Origin: Novosphingobium sp.
Lineage (GTDB): Bacteria > Pseudomonadota > Alphaproteobacteria > Sphingomonadales > Sphingomonadaceae
Length of the DNA stretch: 64,000 bases
Direction: 5' to 3'
Assembly (NCBI RefSeq): GCF_027531025.1
Contig: NZ_JAPZQX010000003.1
Span: 372,001 to 436,000 of the forward strand
The position numbers and the translations under genes were made by a program. Shown here piece by piece: positions 26,410-36,019 of this stretch. The notes under the pieces were generated by a model. The model saw nothing but the letters and a program-made list of their open reading frames with translations, did no database searches and was not told the DNA's origin. The first letter of the stretch is position 1. Each line of letters begins with the position of its first letter.

Positions 26410-26790
26410 ATGAGAGCTGAGCGGGAAAATGTGAGCGGTATAGAGGACCCACTCTTGACCGAAGAGCAGAGGGCAATAATAGATTATACGTCTGACGACT
26501 GGTACGGCCTTTGGGAAGTTGATTGGTGGCTTAACTCTGCCTTTCCAGATTGGTCATTCAATCGTCGAGTAGAGTTTGTTTCGCAGCTCGTCAGGCAGGG
26601 CCTGCTGGAGATATTCTACGGTCATCACCGCGAAGAGCATCGCGCGTTAAGTTGTCAGGAAGCGGAGAAGGCCTTAGGGCAAATCGAGAACTGGCGGCCG
26701 AGAAATATCGAAGAGGAGCCAGTCTATGAGGCCTCTACAAGCAAAGCCGGATTAGCTGCTCTGATGCCCCGAGCCAGTCACGCAAAATAA
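26410..26790 (+). CDS. Orphan small protein with atypical base composition
   Basis: 126 residues from ATG 26410 (an in-frame TTG at 26374 is possible). The gene is visibly less G+C-rich than its neighbours and uses codons such as ATA, TTA and AGA that the rest of the window avoids, suggesting horizontal acquisition. The protein is acidic and aromatic-rich at the start (DDWYGLWEVDWWLNSAFPDW), followed by a helical segment, VSQLVRQGLLEIFYG, like the end of a winged helix. No family is recognised. Size and pattern recall orphan immunity proteins, which is inference only. It sits between dnaE2 and the convergent phoB. Confidence 0.65.
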   Translation: MRAERENVSGIEDPLLTEEQRAIIDYTSDDWYGLWEVDWWLNSAFPDWSFNRRVEFVSQLVRQGLLEIFYGHHREEHRALSCQEAEKALGQIENWRPRNIEEEPVYEASTSKAGLAALMPRASHAK

Positions 26791-26817
26791 CCGCGCACTG
26801 CTTAACTGCCGTAGACC

Positions 26818-27507
26818 TCAAACCGCCTCCAGCGCGTACCCCGCCGAACGCACGGTCCGCACCGGATCGGGCGCGCCGTCGATCTCGATCCCCTTGCGCA
26901 GGCGGCGGATATGGACATCGACCGTGCGCAGCTCGATCTCGCTTTCGGTGCCCCAGACGGCGTCGAGCAGCTGGCCGCGGCTGAACACGCGGCCCGGGTG
27001 TTCCATGAAGAACTTGAGCAGGCGGAATTCGGTGGGGCCAAGCTGGATCACCTGGCCGCGCCGCAGCACCTTGTGCGCCGTGGCATCGAGCGACAGGTCG
27101 CCGACGGTCAGCGTTTCCCCTGCCAGCGCCGGGCGGATCCGGCGCATGATCGCGTTGACACGCGCCAGCAGCTCGCGCGGGGAGAAGGGCTTGGTCAGGT
27201 AATCATCGGCCCCGGTTTCGAGGCCGCGGATCTTGTCATCCTCGGCCCCGCGCGCGGTCAGCATGATGATGGGGACGTGGGCGGTGGCCTTGTCGCGGCG
27301 CAGGCGGCGGCAGACCTCGATTCCCGAAGTGCCTTCGACCATCCAGTCGAGCACGACGAGGTCCGGCGCTTCTTCCTGGGCGAGCAGCAGGGCCTCGTCG
27401 CCATCGGGGGTAGCGGTCACGGCATAGCCTTCCGCGGTGAAGCGGAATTCCAGCAGTTCCGCCAGCGCCGGATCGTCTTCCACCAGCAGCAGGCGTGGTT
27501 TGGCCAT
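26818..27507 (-). CDS. phoB: Phosphate regulon response regulator PhoB
   Basis: 229-residue OmpR/PhoB-type regulator. The receiver domain has acidic residues Glu10/Asp11/Asp12, phosphoacceptor Asp54 (VVLDWMVEG) and switch LTARGAEDDKIRGLETGADD then YLTKPFSPRELLARV. The C-terminal winged helix (GPTEFRLLKFFMEHPGRVFS, VDVHIRRLRKGI) binds Pho boxes. It is the last gene of the phoR-pstSCAB-phoU-phoB locus and starts 3 bases after phoU ends. Phosphorylated by PhoR when phosphate is low. Confidence 0.96.
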   Translation of the reverse strand: MAKPRLLLVEDDPALAELLEFRFTAEGYAVTATPDGDEALLLAQEEAPDLVVLDWMVEGTSGIEVCRRLRRDKATAHVPIIMLTARGAEDDKIRGLETGADDYLTKPFSPRELLARVNAIMRRIRPALAGETLTVGDLSLDATAHKVLRRGQVIQLGPTEFRLLKFFMEHPGRVFSRGQLLDAVWGTESEIELRTVDVHIRRLRKGIEIDGAPDPVRTVRSAGYALEAV

Positions 27508-27510
27508 GGC

Positions 27511-28194
27511 TCAGGCTCCCGCCGTGTCTTCCCGGTCGGTCAGGTAGGACCCGGTTGCGGCATAGTGGACCATTTCCGCGACGTTGGTGGCGTGATCGCC
27601 GATCCGCTCGATATTGCGGGCGACGAACAACAGTTCGGCCGCGCTGCTGATCGACGAGGGGTTCTCGATCATGTGCGAAACGAGGTTGCGGAAGATGCTG
27701 TTGTAGAAGGCATCGACCTTGTCGTCGCGGGCCACGATCTCGGCCGCGAGGGCGGAATCGCGGGCGGCAAAGGCGGTCATCACATCGTGGACCATGCCGC
27801 CGGCCACTTCGGCCATGGCCGGAATCAGGGTCAGCGGCTCGAACTTCTTGCGGCCATCGATCTTGTCGACGCTCTTGGCGATGTTCTTGGCATAGTCGCC
27901 GATCCGCTCGACCACCCCGGCGATCTTCAGGGCGGCGATCACTTCGCGCAGGTCATCGGCCATCGGCGCGCGCAGGGCGATCACGCGGATTGCCAGCTTG
28001 TCGACCTCGGCCTCAAGCGAATCGATCCGCTTGTCGCGGGCGATCACGCCGTTGGCGAGTTCGCTGTTGCCCTTGACCAGGGCTTCCATCGCTTCGGCCA
28101 GCGAAACTTCGGCCAGGCCGCCCATTTCGGCGATCAGACCGCGCAGGCGGGTGATGTCCTCGTCAAAGGCTTTGACTGTATGTTCGCTTGCCAT
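27511..28194 (-). CDS. phoU: Phosphate-specific transport regulator PhoU
   Basis: 227-residue cytoplasmic protein made of two similar three-helix bundles, one from about residue 10 (VKAFDEDITRLRGLIAEMGG) and one from about 115, each with the metal-binding E-x3-D-like pattern of PhoU (ERIGDYAKNIAKS and ERIGDHATNVAEM). It couples the Pst transporter to PhoR and keeps the regulon off when phosphate is plentiful. The ATG shares its A with the pstB TGA stop, which indicates translational coupling. Confidence 0.95.
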   Translation of the reverse strand: MASEHTVKAFDEDITRLRGLIAEMGGLAEVSLAEAMEALVKGNSELANGVIARDKRIDSLEAEVDKLAIRVIALRAPMADDLREVIAALKIAGVVERIGDYAKNIAKSVDKIDGRKKFEPLTLIPAMAEVAGGMVHDVMTAFAARDSALAAEIVARDDKVDAFYNSIFRNLVSHMIENPSSISSAAELLFVARNIERIGDHATNVAEMVHYAATGSYLTDREDTAGA

Positions 28195-28979
28195 CAGCCG
28201 TAACGTCCCGTGATGTAATCCTTGGTCCGCTCTTCGCGGGGATTGGTGAAGATGTCGCTGGTCTTGCCGTATTCCACCATCTTGCCGAGGTGGAAGAAGG
28301 CGGTGCGCTGCGAAACGCGGGCCGCCTGCTGCATCGAGTGCGTGACGATGACGATGGCATAGCGGCCCTTGAGCTCGTCGATCAGTTCCTCGATCCGCGC
28401 GGTGGCGATCGGGTCGAGCGCGGAGCACGGCTCGTCCATCAGGATAACCTCGGGATCGACGGCGATGGCGCGGGCAATGCACAGGCGCTGCTGCTGACCA
28501 CCCGACAGGGCGGTGCCGCTATCGGCCAGCCGGTCCTTGACCTCTTCCCACAGACCGGCGCGCTTCAGCGACTTTTCGACGATGGTGTCGAGATCCGCCT
28601 TGCTGCCCGCCAGGCCGTGAATGCGCGGGCCATAGGCGATGTTTTCATAGATCGACTTGGGGAAGGGGTTGGGCTTCTGGAACACCATCCCCACCCGGGC
28701 GCGCAGCTGCACCACGTCCATCCCGGACTTGTAGATATCCTCGCCATCCAGCGTGATGTCACCTTCTACCCGGGCGCCGACGATGGTGTCGTTCATCCGG
28801 TTGAGCGCGCGCAGAAAGGTGGACTTGCCGCAGCCCGACGGGCCGATGAAGGCCGTGACGTACTGGGTCGGGATGTCGATCGAAACGTCGTCGATCGCGC
28901 GCTTTTCCCCATAATAGATGGAAACGTTGCGCGCGCTGATCTTCGCGTCGACGGGATCAAGGTTGTGCTGGGTGGTCAT
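28194..28979 (-). CDS. pstB: Phosphate ABC transporter ATP-binding protein PstB
   Basis: 261-residue ATPase of the high-affinity phosphate importer. Walker [10 protein letters not shown], the Q-loop region [18 protein letters not shown], signature [14 protein letters not shown] and Walker [14 protein letters not shown] are all intact. Start ATG 28979 ([13 protein letters not shown]) lies 10 bases after the pstA stop. The longer frame adds residues without similarity. It energises PstA/PstC at the inner membrane. Confidence 0.97.
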   Translation of the reverse strand: MTTQHNLDPVDAKISARNVSIYYGEKRAIDDVSIDIPTQYVTAFIGPSGCGKSTFLRALNRMNDTIVGARVEGDITLDGEDIYKSGMDVVQLRARVGMVFQKPNPFPKSIYENIAYGPRIHGLAGSKADLDTIVEKSLKRAGLWEEVKDRLADSGTALSGGQQQRLCIARAIAVDPEVILMDEPCSALDPIATARIEELIDELKGRYAIVIVTHSMQQAARVSQRTAFFHLGKMVEYGKTSDIFTNPREERTKDYITGRYG

Positions 28980-28989
28980 GGGGATGGGG

Positions 28990-30219
28990 TTACCAACGTT
29001 TCTCGAAACGGTTGCGGAGATAGATGGCCAGGCCATTCATCACCAGAAGGAACAGCAGCAGGATGATGATCGCGGCCGAGGTGCGCTCGACAAAGCCACG
29101 GTCGATTTCATCGGACCACAGGAAGATCTGCACCGGCAGGACCGAGGCGGGCGAAGTGAAGCCTTCCGGCGGGCTGGCGACGAAGGCGCGCATCCCGATC
29201 ATCAGCAACGGCGCGGTTTCACCCAGCGCGCGGGCCATGCCGATTATGGTGCCGGTAAGGATGCCGGGGAGGGCCAGCGGCAGGACGTGATGGAACACGG
29301 TCTGCACCCGGCTGGCACCCACGGCCAGCGCCGCGTCGCGGATCGAGGGCGGGACCGACTTGATCGCGTTGCGCCCGGAAATGACGATCACCGGCATGGT
29401 CATCAGCGCCAGGGTCATGCCCCCGATCAGCGGGGCCGAGCGGTAATTGGGGAAGATCCAGAGGAACACCGCCAGACCCAGCAGGCCGAAGATGATCGAG
29501 GGAACCGCAGCCAGATTGTTGATCGACACCTCGATCACATCGGTCCAGCGGTTCTTGGGGGCATATTCCTCAAGATAGACCGCCGCCAGCACGCCGACCG
29601 GGAAAGCCAGCAGCAGCGTGACCAGCATGGTCAGCATGGAGCCCTTGAGCGCCCCCCAGATTCCCACGGCCTGCGGGCCGGTGGCATCGGCGCGACTGAG
29701 GAAACCGGGATCCCAGGCGCGTTCCAGCTTGCCATCGGCGGCAAGTTTTTCGGCCAGGGTCTTGAGCCCTTCGTTGGCGCCATCGCCGCGCAGCGCGGCA
29801 GCCAGATCATCGCTGGCCGGCAGCGCGGCCTCGACCGTGCCCTGCAGCAGCACGGGATCGGCGGCGATCGCACGGCCCAGTTCGCGCCAGGCCTGCGGAT
29901 CGAGTTCGGCCGCGGCTTCGGCGCCCAGCGCCTTGGTGGCGGCCATGGTGACCACCTCGGGCAGGCCCGCCGTTTCGAGCCTGTTCAGGGCATCGTTATC
30001 GGCCAGACTGGCCGGATCGGCCGTGATCCCGCTCGCGGCCAGATCGACCGTGAAGCGCAGTTCGGCGCGCTTGAACCCGCCGACCGCGTTCGCGGTCATG
30101 GTGAACAGCAGGAAAGCCAGCACCAGCGCGGAAAAGACCACGGCGATGAGGCCCAGCGCGCGGAACCGGCGCTCGGCGGCATAACGGGCCTTCAGGCGTT
30201 CGGACGAGACGTTACTCAT
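28990..30219 (-). CDS. pstA: Phosphate ABC transporter permease PstA
   Basis: 409-residue inner-membrane permease. A long N-terminal extension with one membrane helix and a periplasmic region (about residues 20-180) precedes the transporter domain, an architecture common in alphaproteobacterial PstA. The permease core has about six helices, with the EAA-like loop [22 protein letters not shown] and [17 protein letters not shown]. It overlaps pstC by 8 bases, consistent with coupled synthesis of the two permease subunits. Confidence 0.95.
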   Translation of the reverse strand: MSNVSSERLKARYAAERRFRALGLIAVVFSALVLAFLLFTMTANAVGGFKRAELRFTVDLAASGITADPASLADNDALNRLETAGLPEVVTMAATKALGAEAAAELDPQAWRELGRAIAADPVLLQGTVEAALPASDDLAAALRGDGANEGLKTLAEKLAADGKLERAWDPGFLSRADATGPQAVGIWGALKGSMLTMLVTLLLAFPVGVLAAVYLEEYAPKNRWTDVIEVSINNLAAVPSIIFGLLGLAVFLWIFPNYRSAPLIGGMTLALMTMPVIVISGRNAIKSVPPSIRDAALAVGASRVQTVFHHVLPLALPGILTGTIIGMARALGETAPLLMIGMRAFVASPPEGFTSPASVLPVQIFLWSDEIDRGFVERTSAAIIILLLFLLVMNGLAIYLRNRFEKRW

Positions 30220-31606
30220 AAGCTTCCCGGAACCGCTTGACGACGCGCAAGGCGATGAAATTGAGGGCTAGGGTCACGCAGAACAGCACGAAGCCCAGGG
30301 CAAAGGCCGACAGCGTGGCGGGATGGTCGAAGCTGCCTTCGCCGGTCAGCATGGCGACGATCTGGAAGGTGACCGTGGTCATCGATTCGAACGGATTGGC
30401 GGTCAATCGGGCGGTGGCCCCGGCGGCCATCACCACGATCATGGTTTCCCCGATCGCGCGGCTGACGGCCAGCATCACGCCGGCGACGATGCCGGGCAGG
30501 GCGGCCGGGATCAGCACCCGCTTGATCGTTTCCGAAGTGGTTGCGCCCAGCGCCAGGCTGCCGTCGCGCATGGCCTGCGGCACGGCGGCAATGCTGTCAT
30601 CCGCCATCGAGGAGACGAAGGGGATGATCATGATGCCCATGACAAGGCCGGCCGCCATCGCGCTTTCGCTCGAGGCGCTGGCAATCCCGGCGGCCTGCGC
30701 GGCATCGCGGACCAGCGGCGCAACGGTGAGCGCCGCGAAATAGCCATAGACCACAGTGGGCACCCCGGCGAGAATCTCGAGCAGGGGCTTCATCCACTTG
30801 CGGACATTGGCCGAGGCATATTGCGTCAGGTAGATCGCGCTCATCAGCCCGAGCGGGATGGCCACGATCATGGCGATGATCGCGCCGATGAAGATCGTGC
30901 CCCAGAATAGCGGGATCGCGCCATAATCCTCGCCCAGGTTGGCACCCGGCGCGGCCATCGGATCCGGTCCCCAATGGGTGCCGAACAGGAATTCGGCCGG
31001 GGTGACGAAACCGAAGAAGCGGATCGTTTCGAACAGCAGCGAGGCAACGATGCCGAAGGTGGTCAGGATCGCGACCAGCGAGGCGACCAGCAGGCCGATC
31101 ATTACCGCGCGTTCCACCCGGGTGCGGGCGGTAAAATCGGGGCGCAGCTTCAGGAAGGAATAGGCTCCGCCGGCAAAGCCGAGCAGCACGGTCACGACAA
31201 TGCCGATGGTGCCATAGAGCCCGATCGCGTCGCGGACCGGCTCGACCAGGGCATTGGCGGCGGGATTGAACGCGCCCGCCGCACTGCCGCGGGCCACGGC
31301 AAAGGCCTCGGACAGGATGGTTTCACGCTCGATCCCGAAGGCCGGCAGGCTGGCTGCAGCCGGGTGGCCGGTGACCTGGGTCAAGATCAGGCCGGGGCTG
31401 ACCGCGTTCCAGACCACGGCAAACAGGATCGCCGGGATCACGGTCCACAGCGCCACGTACCAGCCATGGTAATTGGGTAGCGAATGCAGTGGCGCGCGGG
31501 TCCCCGCCGGGGCCGCGCGCTTGAACGCCCAGGCGCGCGAACGCGCCGCCAGCCATGCAATCAGCCCAAGCCCAAGGGCAAGCAGCAGAGGTATGGCTGG
31601 CGACAT
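30212..31606 (-). CDS. pstC: Phosphate ABC transporter permease PstC
   Basis: 464-residue partner of PstA, longer than the E. coli protein because of an N-terminal region with two or three additional hydrophobic helices (LLLALGLGLIAWLAARS, ALWTVIPAILFAVVW). The core contains the EAA loop MRDGSLALGATTSETIKRVL and AVSRAIGETMIVVMAAG. It follows pstS by 34 bases. Together with PstA it forms the phosphate channel. Confidence 0.95.
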   Translation of the reverse strand: MSPAIPLLLALGLGLIAWLAARSRAWAFKRAAPAGTRAPLHSLPNYHGWYVALWTVIPAILFAVVWNAVSPGLILTQVTGHPAAASLPAFGIERETILSEAFAVARGSAAGAFNPAANALVEPVRDAIGLYGTIGIVVTVLLGFAGGAYSFLKLRPDFTARTRVERAVMIGLLVASLVAILTTFGIVASLLFETIRFFGFVTPAEFLFGTHWGPDPMAAPGANLGEDYGAIPLFWGTIFIGAIIAMIVAIPLGLMSAIYLTQYASANVRKWMKPLLEILAGVPTVVYGYFAALTVAPLVRDAAQAAGIASASSESAMAAGLVMGIMIIPFVSSMADDSIAAVPQAMRDGSLALGATTSETIKRVLIPAALPGIVAGVMLAVSRAIGETMIVVMAAGATARLTANPFESMTTVTFQIVAMLTGEGSFDHPATLSAFALGFVLFCVTLALNFIALRVVKRFREAYE

Positions 31607-31640
31607 CGTTCGTGCGGTTCCTTGGCTGTTTTTGTCAGGC

Positions 31641-32675
31641 TTACTTCAGGCCATCAGCGGTCATGACGGTGAGGTCGCTGACGATCTTGGCGTTCTTGGC
31701 CTGGACGTCATCCGGCGAGACGACCATGCCCTGGCGCGCGAGCAGACCGCCCTTGCTCCAGTTCTTGGCCCATTCCGCGAGATATTCCTTGAGCCCCTTG
31801 ATCGCGCTGACGTGGGCCGCCTTGACGTAGATGTAAAGCGGGCGCGCACCTGGGTAGCTGAAGTCCGAGATCGTGGCATAGGTCGGGTCGACGCCGTTCA
31901 TCGGTGAGCCCTTCAGCTTGTCCATGTTCTCTTCCAGATAGGAGAACCCGAACACGCCCAGAGCCTTGGGATTGGCTTCCAGCTTCTGCACGATCAGGTT
32001 GTCGTTCTCACCCGCATCGACATAGGCGCCATCGTTGCGCACTTCGGTGCAGACCTTCTCGTGCTCTTCCTTGTTGCTGTCCTTCAGCGCCTTCATCGCC
32101 GGGTCGGTATCGCAACCCTTCATCAGGACCAGTTCCTTGAGCGCGTCACGCGTGCCCGAGGTCGACGGCGGGCCATAGACCAGGATCGGAATCGCCGGCA
32201 GGGCGGGGTTCACGTCGGCCCAGGTCTTGGCGGTCTGCGGCTTGCCAAAGGGATTGGCGGCCAGCGCCTTGTAGACATCGGCCTGGGTCAGCGGGATCGA
32301 GGGGCCGTTCTTGGCTTCGCCAAAGGCAATGCCGTCAAGCCCGACCTGGATCTCGATGATGTCCTTCACGCCGTTCTTCTGGCAATCCTCGAACTCCGAC
32401 TTCTTGATGCGGCGCGAAGCATTGACGATGTCCGGGTGCTGCACGCCGACGCCGGCGCAGAACAGCTTCATGCCGGCGCCGGTTCCGGTCGATTCGATGA
32501 TCGGCGACTTGAACTCGGTGTTCGACTTGGCGAGCGAATCCGACACCGCCTTGGCGAACGGATAGACGGTGGACGAGCCGACGGCGCGGATCTGGTCGCG
32601 CGAATTCGACTGGCCGCCGCAGGCCGCAATGAGAGTGGTCGCGGCAACGGCGATGAGAAGTTTGGTCTTGGTCAT
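31641..32675 (-). CDS. pstS: Phosphate-binding lipoprotein PstS
   Basis: 344-residue periplasmic phosphate receptor. The signal ends in a lipobox (LIAAC, Cys24 or so), so it is probably anchored to a membrane rather than free. Phosphate ligands are carried by IRAVGSSTVYPFAKAVSD near the N-terminus and the later GPPSTSGTRDALKEL. Start ATG 32675 has GGAGGC 8 bases upstream, whereas the ORF's earlier ATG lies before this site. A Pho box lies 48 bp upstream, so expression should rise under phosphate limitation. Confidence 0.95.
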   Translation of the reverse strand: MTKTKLLIAVAATTLIAACGGQSNSRDQIRAVGSSTVYPFAKAVSDSLAKSNTEFKSPIIESTGTGAGMKLFCAGVGVQHPDIVNASRRIKKSEFEDCQKNGVKDIIEIQVGLDGIAFGEAKNGPSIPLTQADVYKALAANPFGKPQTAKTWADVNPALPAIPILVYGPPSTSGTRDALKELVLMKGCDTDPAMKALKDSNKEEHEKVCTEVRNDGAYVDAGENDNLIVQKLEANPKALGVFGFSYLEENMDKLKGSPMNGVDPTYATISDFSYPGARPLYIYVKAAHVSAIKGLKEYLAEWAKNWSKGGLLARQGMVVSPDDVQAKNAKIVSDLTVMTADGLK

Positions 32676-32722
32676 GCAATCGGCCTCCAAATGGGGGGAT
32701 CGAAAGCGCTCTGGCCCAGTTT

Positions 32723-32741
32723 CATGACAGGTTTATGACAA
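32723..32741 (-). promoter_or_regulatory. Pho box before pstS, overlapping the 3' end of phoR
   Basis: On the minus strand TTGTCATAAACCTGTCATG contains two TGTCATR heptamers 11 bp apart, matching the PhoB-binding consensus. The first bases lie inside the last codons of phoR, so the pstS promoter is nested at the end of phoR. This allows an amplified transcript of pstSCAB-phoU-phoB separate from the phoR transcript. Confidence 0.85.
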
Positions 32742-33929
32742 AGTCGGCGTGGCTGCGCGAGGTGGGAAGGACACCGATACACAGGTTCCTTCACCCAGGG
32801 TGCTGGCAATGTCCAGCTGGCCGCGATGGCGCTCGACAATATGCTTCACAATCGCAAGGCCCAGGCCCGTTCCACCCGAGGCGCGGCTGCGGCCGGGATC
32901 GGTGCGATAGAACCGCCGGGTCAGGTGCGGCAGGTGCTCGGGCGCGATGCCTGGCCCCTTGTCGGCTACGCGCAGCTCCGCCCGGCCGGCATCGGTCAGG
33001 GCCACCGAAACATCGACCGGCGATTCGTCGCCGCCATATTTCAGGGCATTGTCGATCAGGTTGCGCAGCAATTGCTCCAGCTGGGTCGAATCGCCCGCGA
33101 CCACGGCACCTTCTGCCGCCGCAGTCAGCTGGACCCGCTCCTTGCCGCGCAGGGTGGCCACTTCGCCGACCACGCGCGCGGCGAGCTTGCCGAGGTCCAG
33201 GGGTTCGGTCGGCCGGTCGTGCTTTTCCGCTTCGGCATGGCTGAGCGACATCAGGTCCTCGACCAGCGAAAGCATCCGCCGCGCTTCGCGCAGCACGATC
33301 CCCAGGAAGCGCTTGCTGGCCTCGGCGTCGACCGCCGGACCGCCATCTTCGAGCGTTTCGACATAGCCGATGATCGCCGCCAGCGGCGTGCGCAGTTCAT
33401 GGCTGGCATTGGCGACGAAATCGGTGTGGGCGCGGCTGACATCGGCCTCGATCGTGCGGTCAGCCAGTTCGATGATCCAGCGCTGCCGATCGATCCGGCG
33501 ACGGGTCAACTGCCACAGGCTGCGCGGGCCGGTGAAGCCGCTGATGGTGACGCTTTCGCCATCGGCCATTTCCAGCAGCCGCATCGCATCGGGATGGCGC
33601 AGGCCGATCCGCGCGTCCTGGCCCTGGACGTGCGCGCCCAGCGATTGGCGCGCGGCGGCATTGGCCATGACGATCCGGTTGCCTTCGAGCACCAGCAGCG
33701 GCTGGCCGAGCGATTCGATTGCCTCGCGCACGGCGTCGCGGGTCACTTCGGCGCGGTCGACGCGGGCCTCGGTCACTTCGGGCTCGGGCAGGGTCAGCCA
33801 CAGCGAGCCAACCCACAGCAGCAGCACGGCGCCCACCAGCCACAGGTTCATGCCGGCCACGAGCAAGCCGATCGCGGTAAGCGCGGCCAGTACGAAACCA
33901 GCGATGGGGAAGGTGCGCTTGCCGATCAT
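32733..33929 (-). CDS. phoR: Phosphate regulon sensor kinase PhoR
   Basis: 398-residue membrane histidine kinase. Two hydrophobic helices lie at the start (FPIAGFVLAALTAIGLLVAG and LWLVGAVLLLWVGSLWL), then a PAS-like domain (about 80-165). The H-box is ANASHELRTPLAAIIGYVE, the N-box NLIDNALKYG, with DKGPGIAPEHLPHLTRRFYR and GTGLGLAIVKHIVERH. It phosphorylates PhoB when phosphate is scarce. Start ATG 33929 is chosen because the first membrane helix begins directly after it, though no clear ribosome-binding site is visible. It is first in the locus, upstream of pstS. Confidence 0.93.
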   Translation of the reverse strand: MIGKRTFPIAGFVLAALTAIGLLVAGMNLWLVGAVLLLWVGSLWLTLPEPEVTEARVDRAEVTRDAVREAIESLGQPLLVLEGNRIVMANAAARQSLGAHVQGQDARIGLRHPDAMRLLEMADGESVTISGFTGPRSLWQLTRRRIDRQRWIIELADRTIEADVSRAHTDFVANASHELRTPLAAIIGYVETLEDGGPAVDAEASKRFLGIVLREARRMLSLVEDLMSLSHAEAEKHDRPTEPLDLGKLAARVVGEVATLRGKERVQLTAAAEGAVVAGDSTQLEQLLRNLIDNALKYGGDESPVDVSVALTDAGRAELRVADKGPGIAPEHLPHLTRRFYRTDPGRSRASGGTGLGLAIVKHIVERHRGQLDIASTLGEGTCVSVSFPPRAATPTLS

Positions 33930-33992
33930 TTCAGGGGAGGTGGTTAGTCTCTCTGGGCAAGGCGTGCCAGTGGGCAAATGCGCCGGAAGTGT

Positions 33993-34068
33993 TGGTGACC
34001 CCTACGGGACTCGAACCCGTGTTTCAGCCGTGAAAGGGCCGCGTCCTAGACCGCTAGACGAAGGGGCC
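33993..34068 (-). tRNA. tRNA-Glu (anticodon TTC)
   Basis: On the minus strand the acceptor stem GGCCCCT pairs with AGGGGTC and is followed by A and an encoded CCA. The anticodon loop is CTTTCAC, giving TTC, and the T-arm has GGTTCGAGTCC. The length of 76 nt and all stems are intact. It lies between phoR and recJ. Confidence 0.97.
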
Positions 34069-34148
34069 ATCCGGGCATTGCACCGTTGGGCAGGCGGGCC
34101 TTTAGGCAAGCGCGCCAAGGGGGTCAAGCCCGATTCAGCAAGAAAGTT

Positions 34149-35936
34149 TCAATCGACCCAGGCGGCGTCCTCGATGTGCAGCTCGGCCGCCGGGCGGCTG
34201 CCCCAGTCATCGATCTTCGCCCGACCGGCCAGCCACAGCTTGCGGCCCTGCGCCCGGTGCAGCAAGGCCTGGCCAAGGTCGGTTTCGGCGGCGCGAAAGG
34301 CCACCGCCTTGAAGCTGGCGCCATCGTCCCCGCGCACGATCAGCCGCACGTGATCGCGGCCCACAAGGTCAGCCTTGACGAGCCGGACTGGGCCCACGGC
34401 AATGCGCGGACCGGGCCAGCCCATGCCATAGGGGCCGGCACTTTCCAGCGTGTCGACCAGCGGCGGCACCAGCCCGCCGGGCGCAACCGCGAGGTCGAGC
34501 GCCAGCGACTGCCCGGACTGGGCGGCGGTAACGGCCGAACCCAGCCGCTCATCAAGAAATTCGGCGAGGGCCGAGAGGCGATCGGGAGCAATGGTCAGGC
34601 CGCAGGCCATGGCATGGCCGCCCCCGGCCACCAGCAGACCCGCCTCGCGCGCGGCAATGATCGCCGCGCCCAGGTCCACGCCCGCGATCGAGCGCCCCGA
34701 GCCCTTGCCATGGCCCGCCTCGTCGGCATCGAGCGCGATCACCAGCGCGGGGCGACCGGCCTTTTCCTTGATCCGGCCGGCGACGATCCCGATCACGCCG
34801 GGGTGCCAGCCAGCCCCGGCCAGCACCACCACGGCGCGGTTGTGCTGGGCATCAAGCTGCGCCTCGGCCGCCTCCTGCACCGCCGCCTCGATTGCGCGGC
34901 GTTCCTCGTTGAGGGCGGAAAGCTGGGCGGCAATCGCGCGGGCCTCGTCCGGGTCTTCGGTGGTCAGCAGGCGCACGCCAAGTGTTGCCTCACCCACCCG
35001 GCCACCGGCGTTGATGCGCGGGCCGAGGGCAAAGCCAAGGTCGCTGCAGGTTGGCGCACGGGTCAGGCGGCTGGCGTCGATCAAGGCAGCCATGCCGATG
35101 TTCTCGCGCCGGGCCATGACCTTCAGTCCCTGGGCTACCAGCGCCCGATTGAGCCCATGCAGCGCCGCGACATCGGCCACCGTCCCCAGCGCGACCAGAT
35201 CGAGCAGCGAGAACAGGTCCGGTTCGGGCTGCGATGCAAAAAAGCCGCGCTGGCGCAGCACGCGCACCGTGGCAATGGCCAGCAGGAAGGCCACGCCGAC
35301 AGCGGCGAGGTGGCCGTGCGCAGCGGCCAGGTCATCCTCGTCGAGCCGGTTGGGATTGACCAGCGCGGTCGCCAGCGGCAGCTCGGCCGCGCACTTGTGG
35401 TGATCGACCACGATCACGTCGATCCCGGCGGCATGGGCCTGGGCCAGGGCATCGAAGGCCATGGCCCCACAATCGACCGTCACGATCAGGCTGGAGCCTT
35501 CCGCCCCTAGCCGCACCAGCGCCTCGCCCGATGGGCCATAACCTTCGAGCAGGCGGTCCGGGATGTAATAGCGCGCCTCGTGCCCCAGCATCCGCAACAG
35601 GCGGATCAGCAGGGCCGCGCTGGTCGCGCCATCGACGTCATAGTCGCCATAGACGGTCAGCCTCTCACCCGTCAGCACGGCCTGGGCCAGCCGTTCGGCG
35701 GCCTGGTCCATGTCGCGAAAGGCGGAAGGGTCGGGCAGGAAGGCGCGCAGCGACGGATTGCGGTGCCGTTCTACATCGTCATGCGGCACGCCGCGGGCCA
35801 GCAGCAGTTGGGTCACCAGATCGTGATCGAGCGAGGCCGCGTTGCCCGACAGGTCCATGTTGCCGCCGCGCCAGCGCCAGGCCCGGCCGGAGATCGAGCG
35901 GTCAATGCCAAGAATGGAGGGAGGGGCGGAAGCCAT
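34149..35936 (-). CDS. recJ: Single-stranded-DNA-specific exonuclease RecJ
   Basis: 595-residue 5'-3' exonuclease of the DHH family, used in RecF-pathway recombination and mismatch or base-excision repair. Motifs: YGDYDVDGATSAALL (motif I), VTVDCGAMAFDAL, VIVVDHHKCAAELP (DHH), NAGGRVGEATLGVRLL, and the DHHA1 segment AGGGHAMACGLT. The C-terminal OB fold follows. Length is normal for alphaproteobacteria. It is preceded by tRNA-Glu on the same strand downstream and divergent from a flavodoxin-like gene. Confidence 0.96.
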   Translation of the reverse strand: MASAPPSILGIDRSISGRAWRWRGGNMDLSGNAASLDHDLVTQLLLARGVPHDDVERHRNPSLRAFLPDPSAFRDMDQAAERLAQAVLTGERLTVYGDYDVDGATSAALLIRLLRMLGHEARYYIPDRLLEGYGPSGEALVRLGAEGSSLIVTVDCGAMAFDALAQAHAAGIDVIVVDHHKCAAELPLATALVNPNRLDEDDLAAAHGHLAAVGVAFLLAIATVRVLRQRGFFASQPEPDLFSLLDLVALGTVADVAALHGLNRALVAQGLKVMARRENIGMAALIDASRLTRAPTCSDLGFALGPRINAGGRVGEATLGVRLLTTEDPDEARAIAAQLSALNEERRAIEAAVQEAAEAQLDAQHNRAVVVLAGAGWHPGVIGIVAGRIKEKAGRPALVIALDADEAGHGKGSGRSIAGVDLGAAIIAAREAGLLVAGGGHAMACGLTIAPDRLSALAEFLDERLGSAVTAAQSGQSLALDLAVAPGGLVPPLVDTLESAGPYGMGWPGPRIAVGPVRLVKADLVGRDHVRLIVRGDDGASFKAVAFRAAETDLGQALLHRAQGRKLWLAGRAKIDDWGSRPAAELHIEDAAWVD

Positions 35937-36019
35937 GCTGGCCGATTAGCCCGCCGGGCCGCTGCGGAAAAGGGGGCAGGCAGGCTTTTGCCGCCTTTCC
36001 ACGCGGCCGCCGCTGCGCC

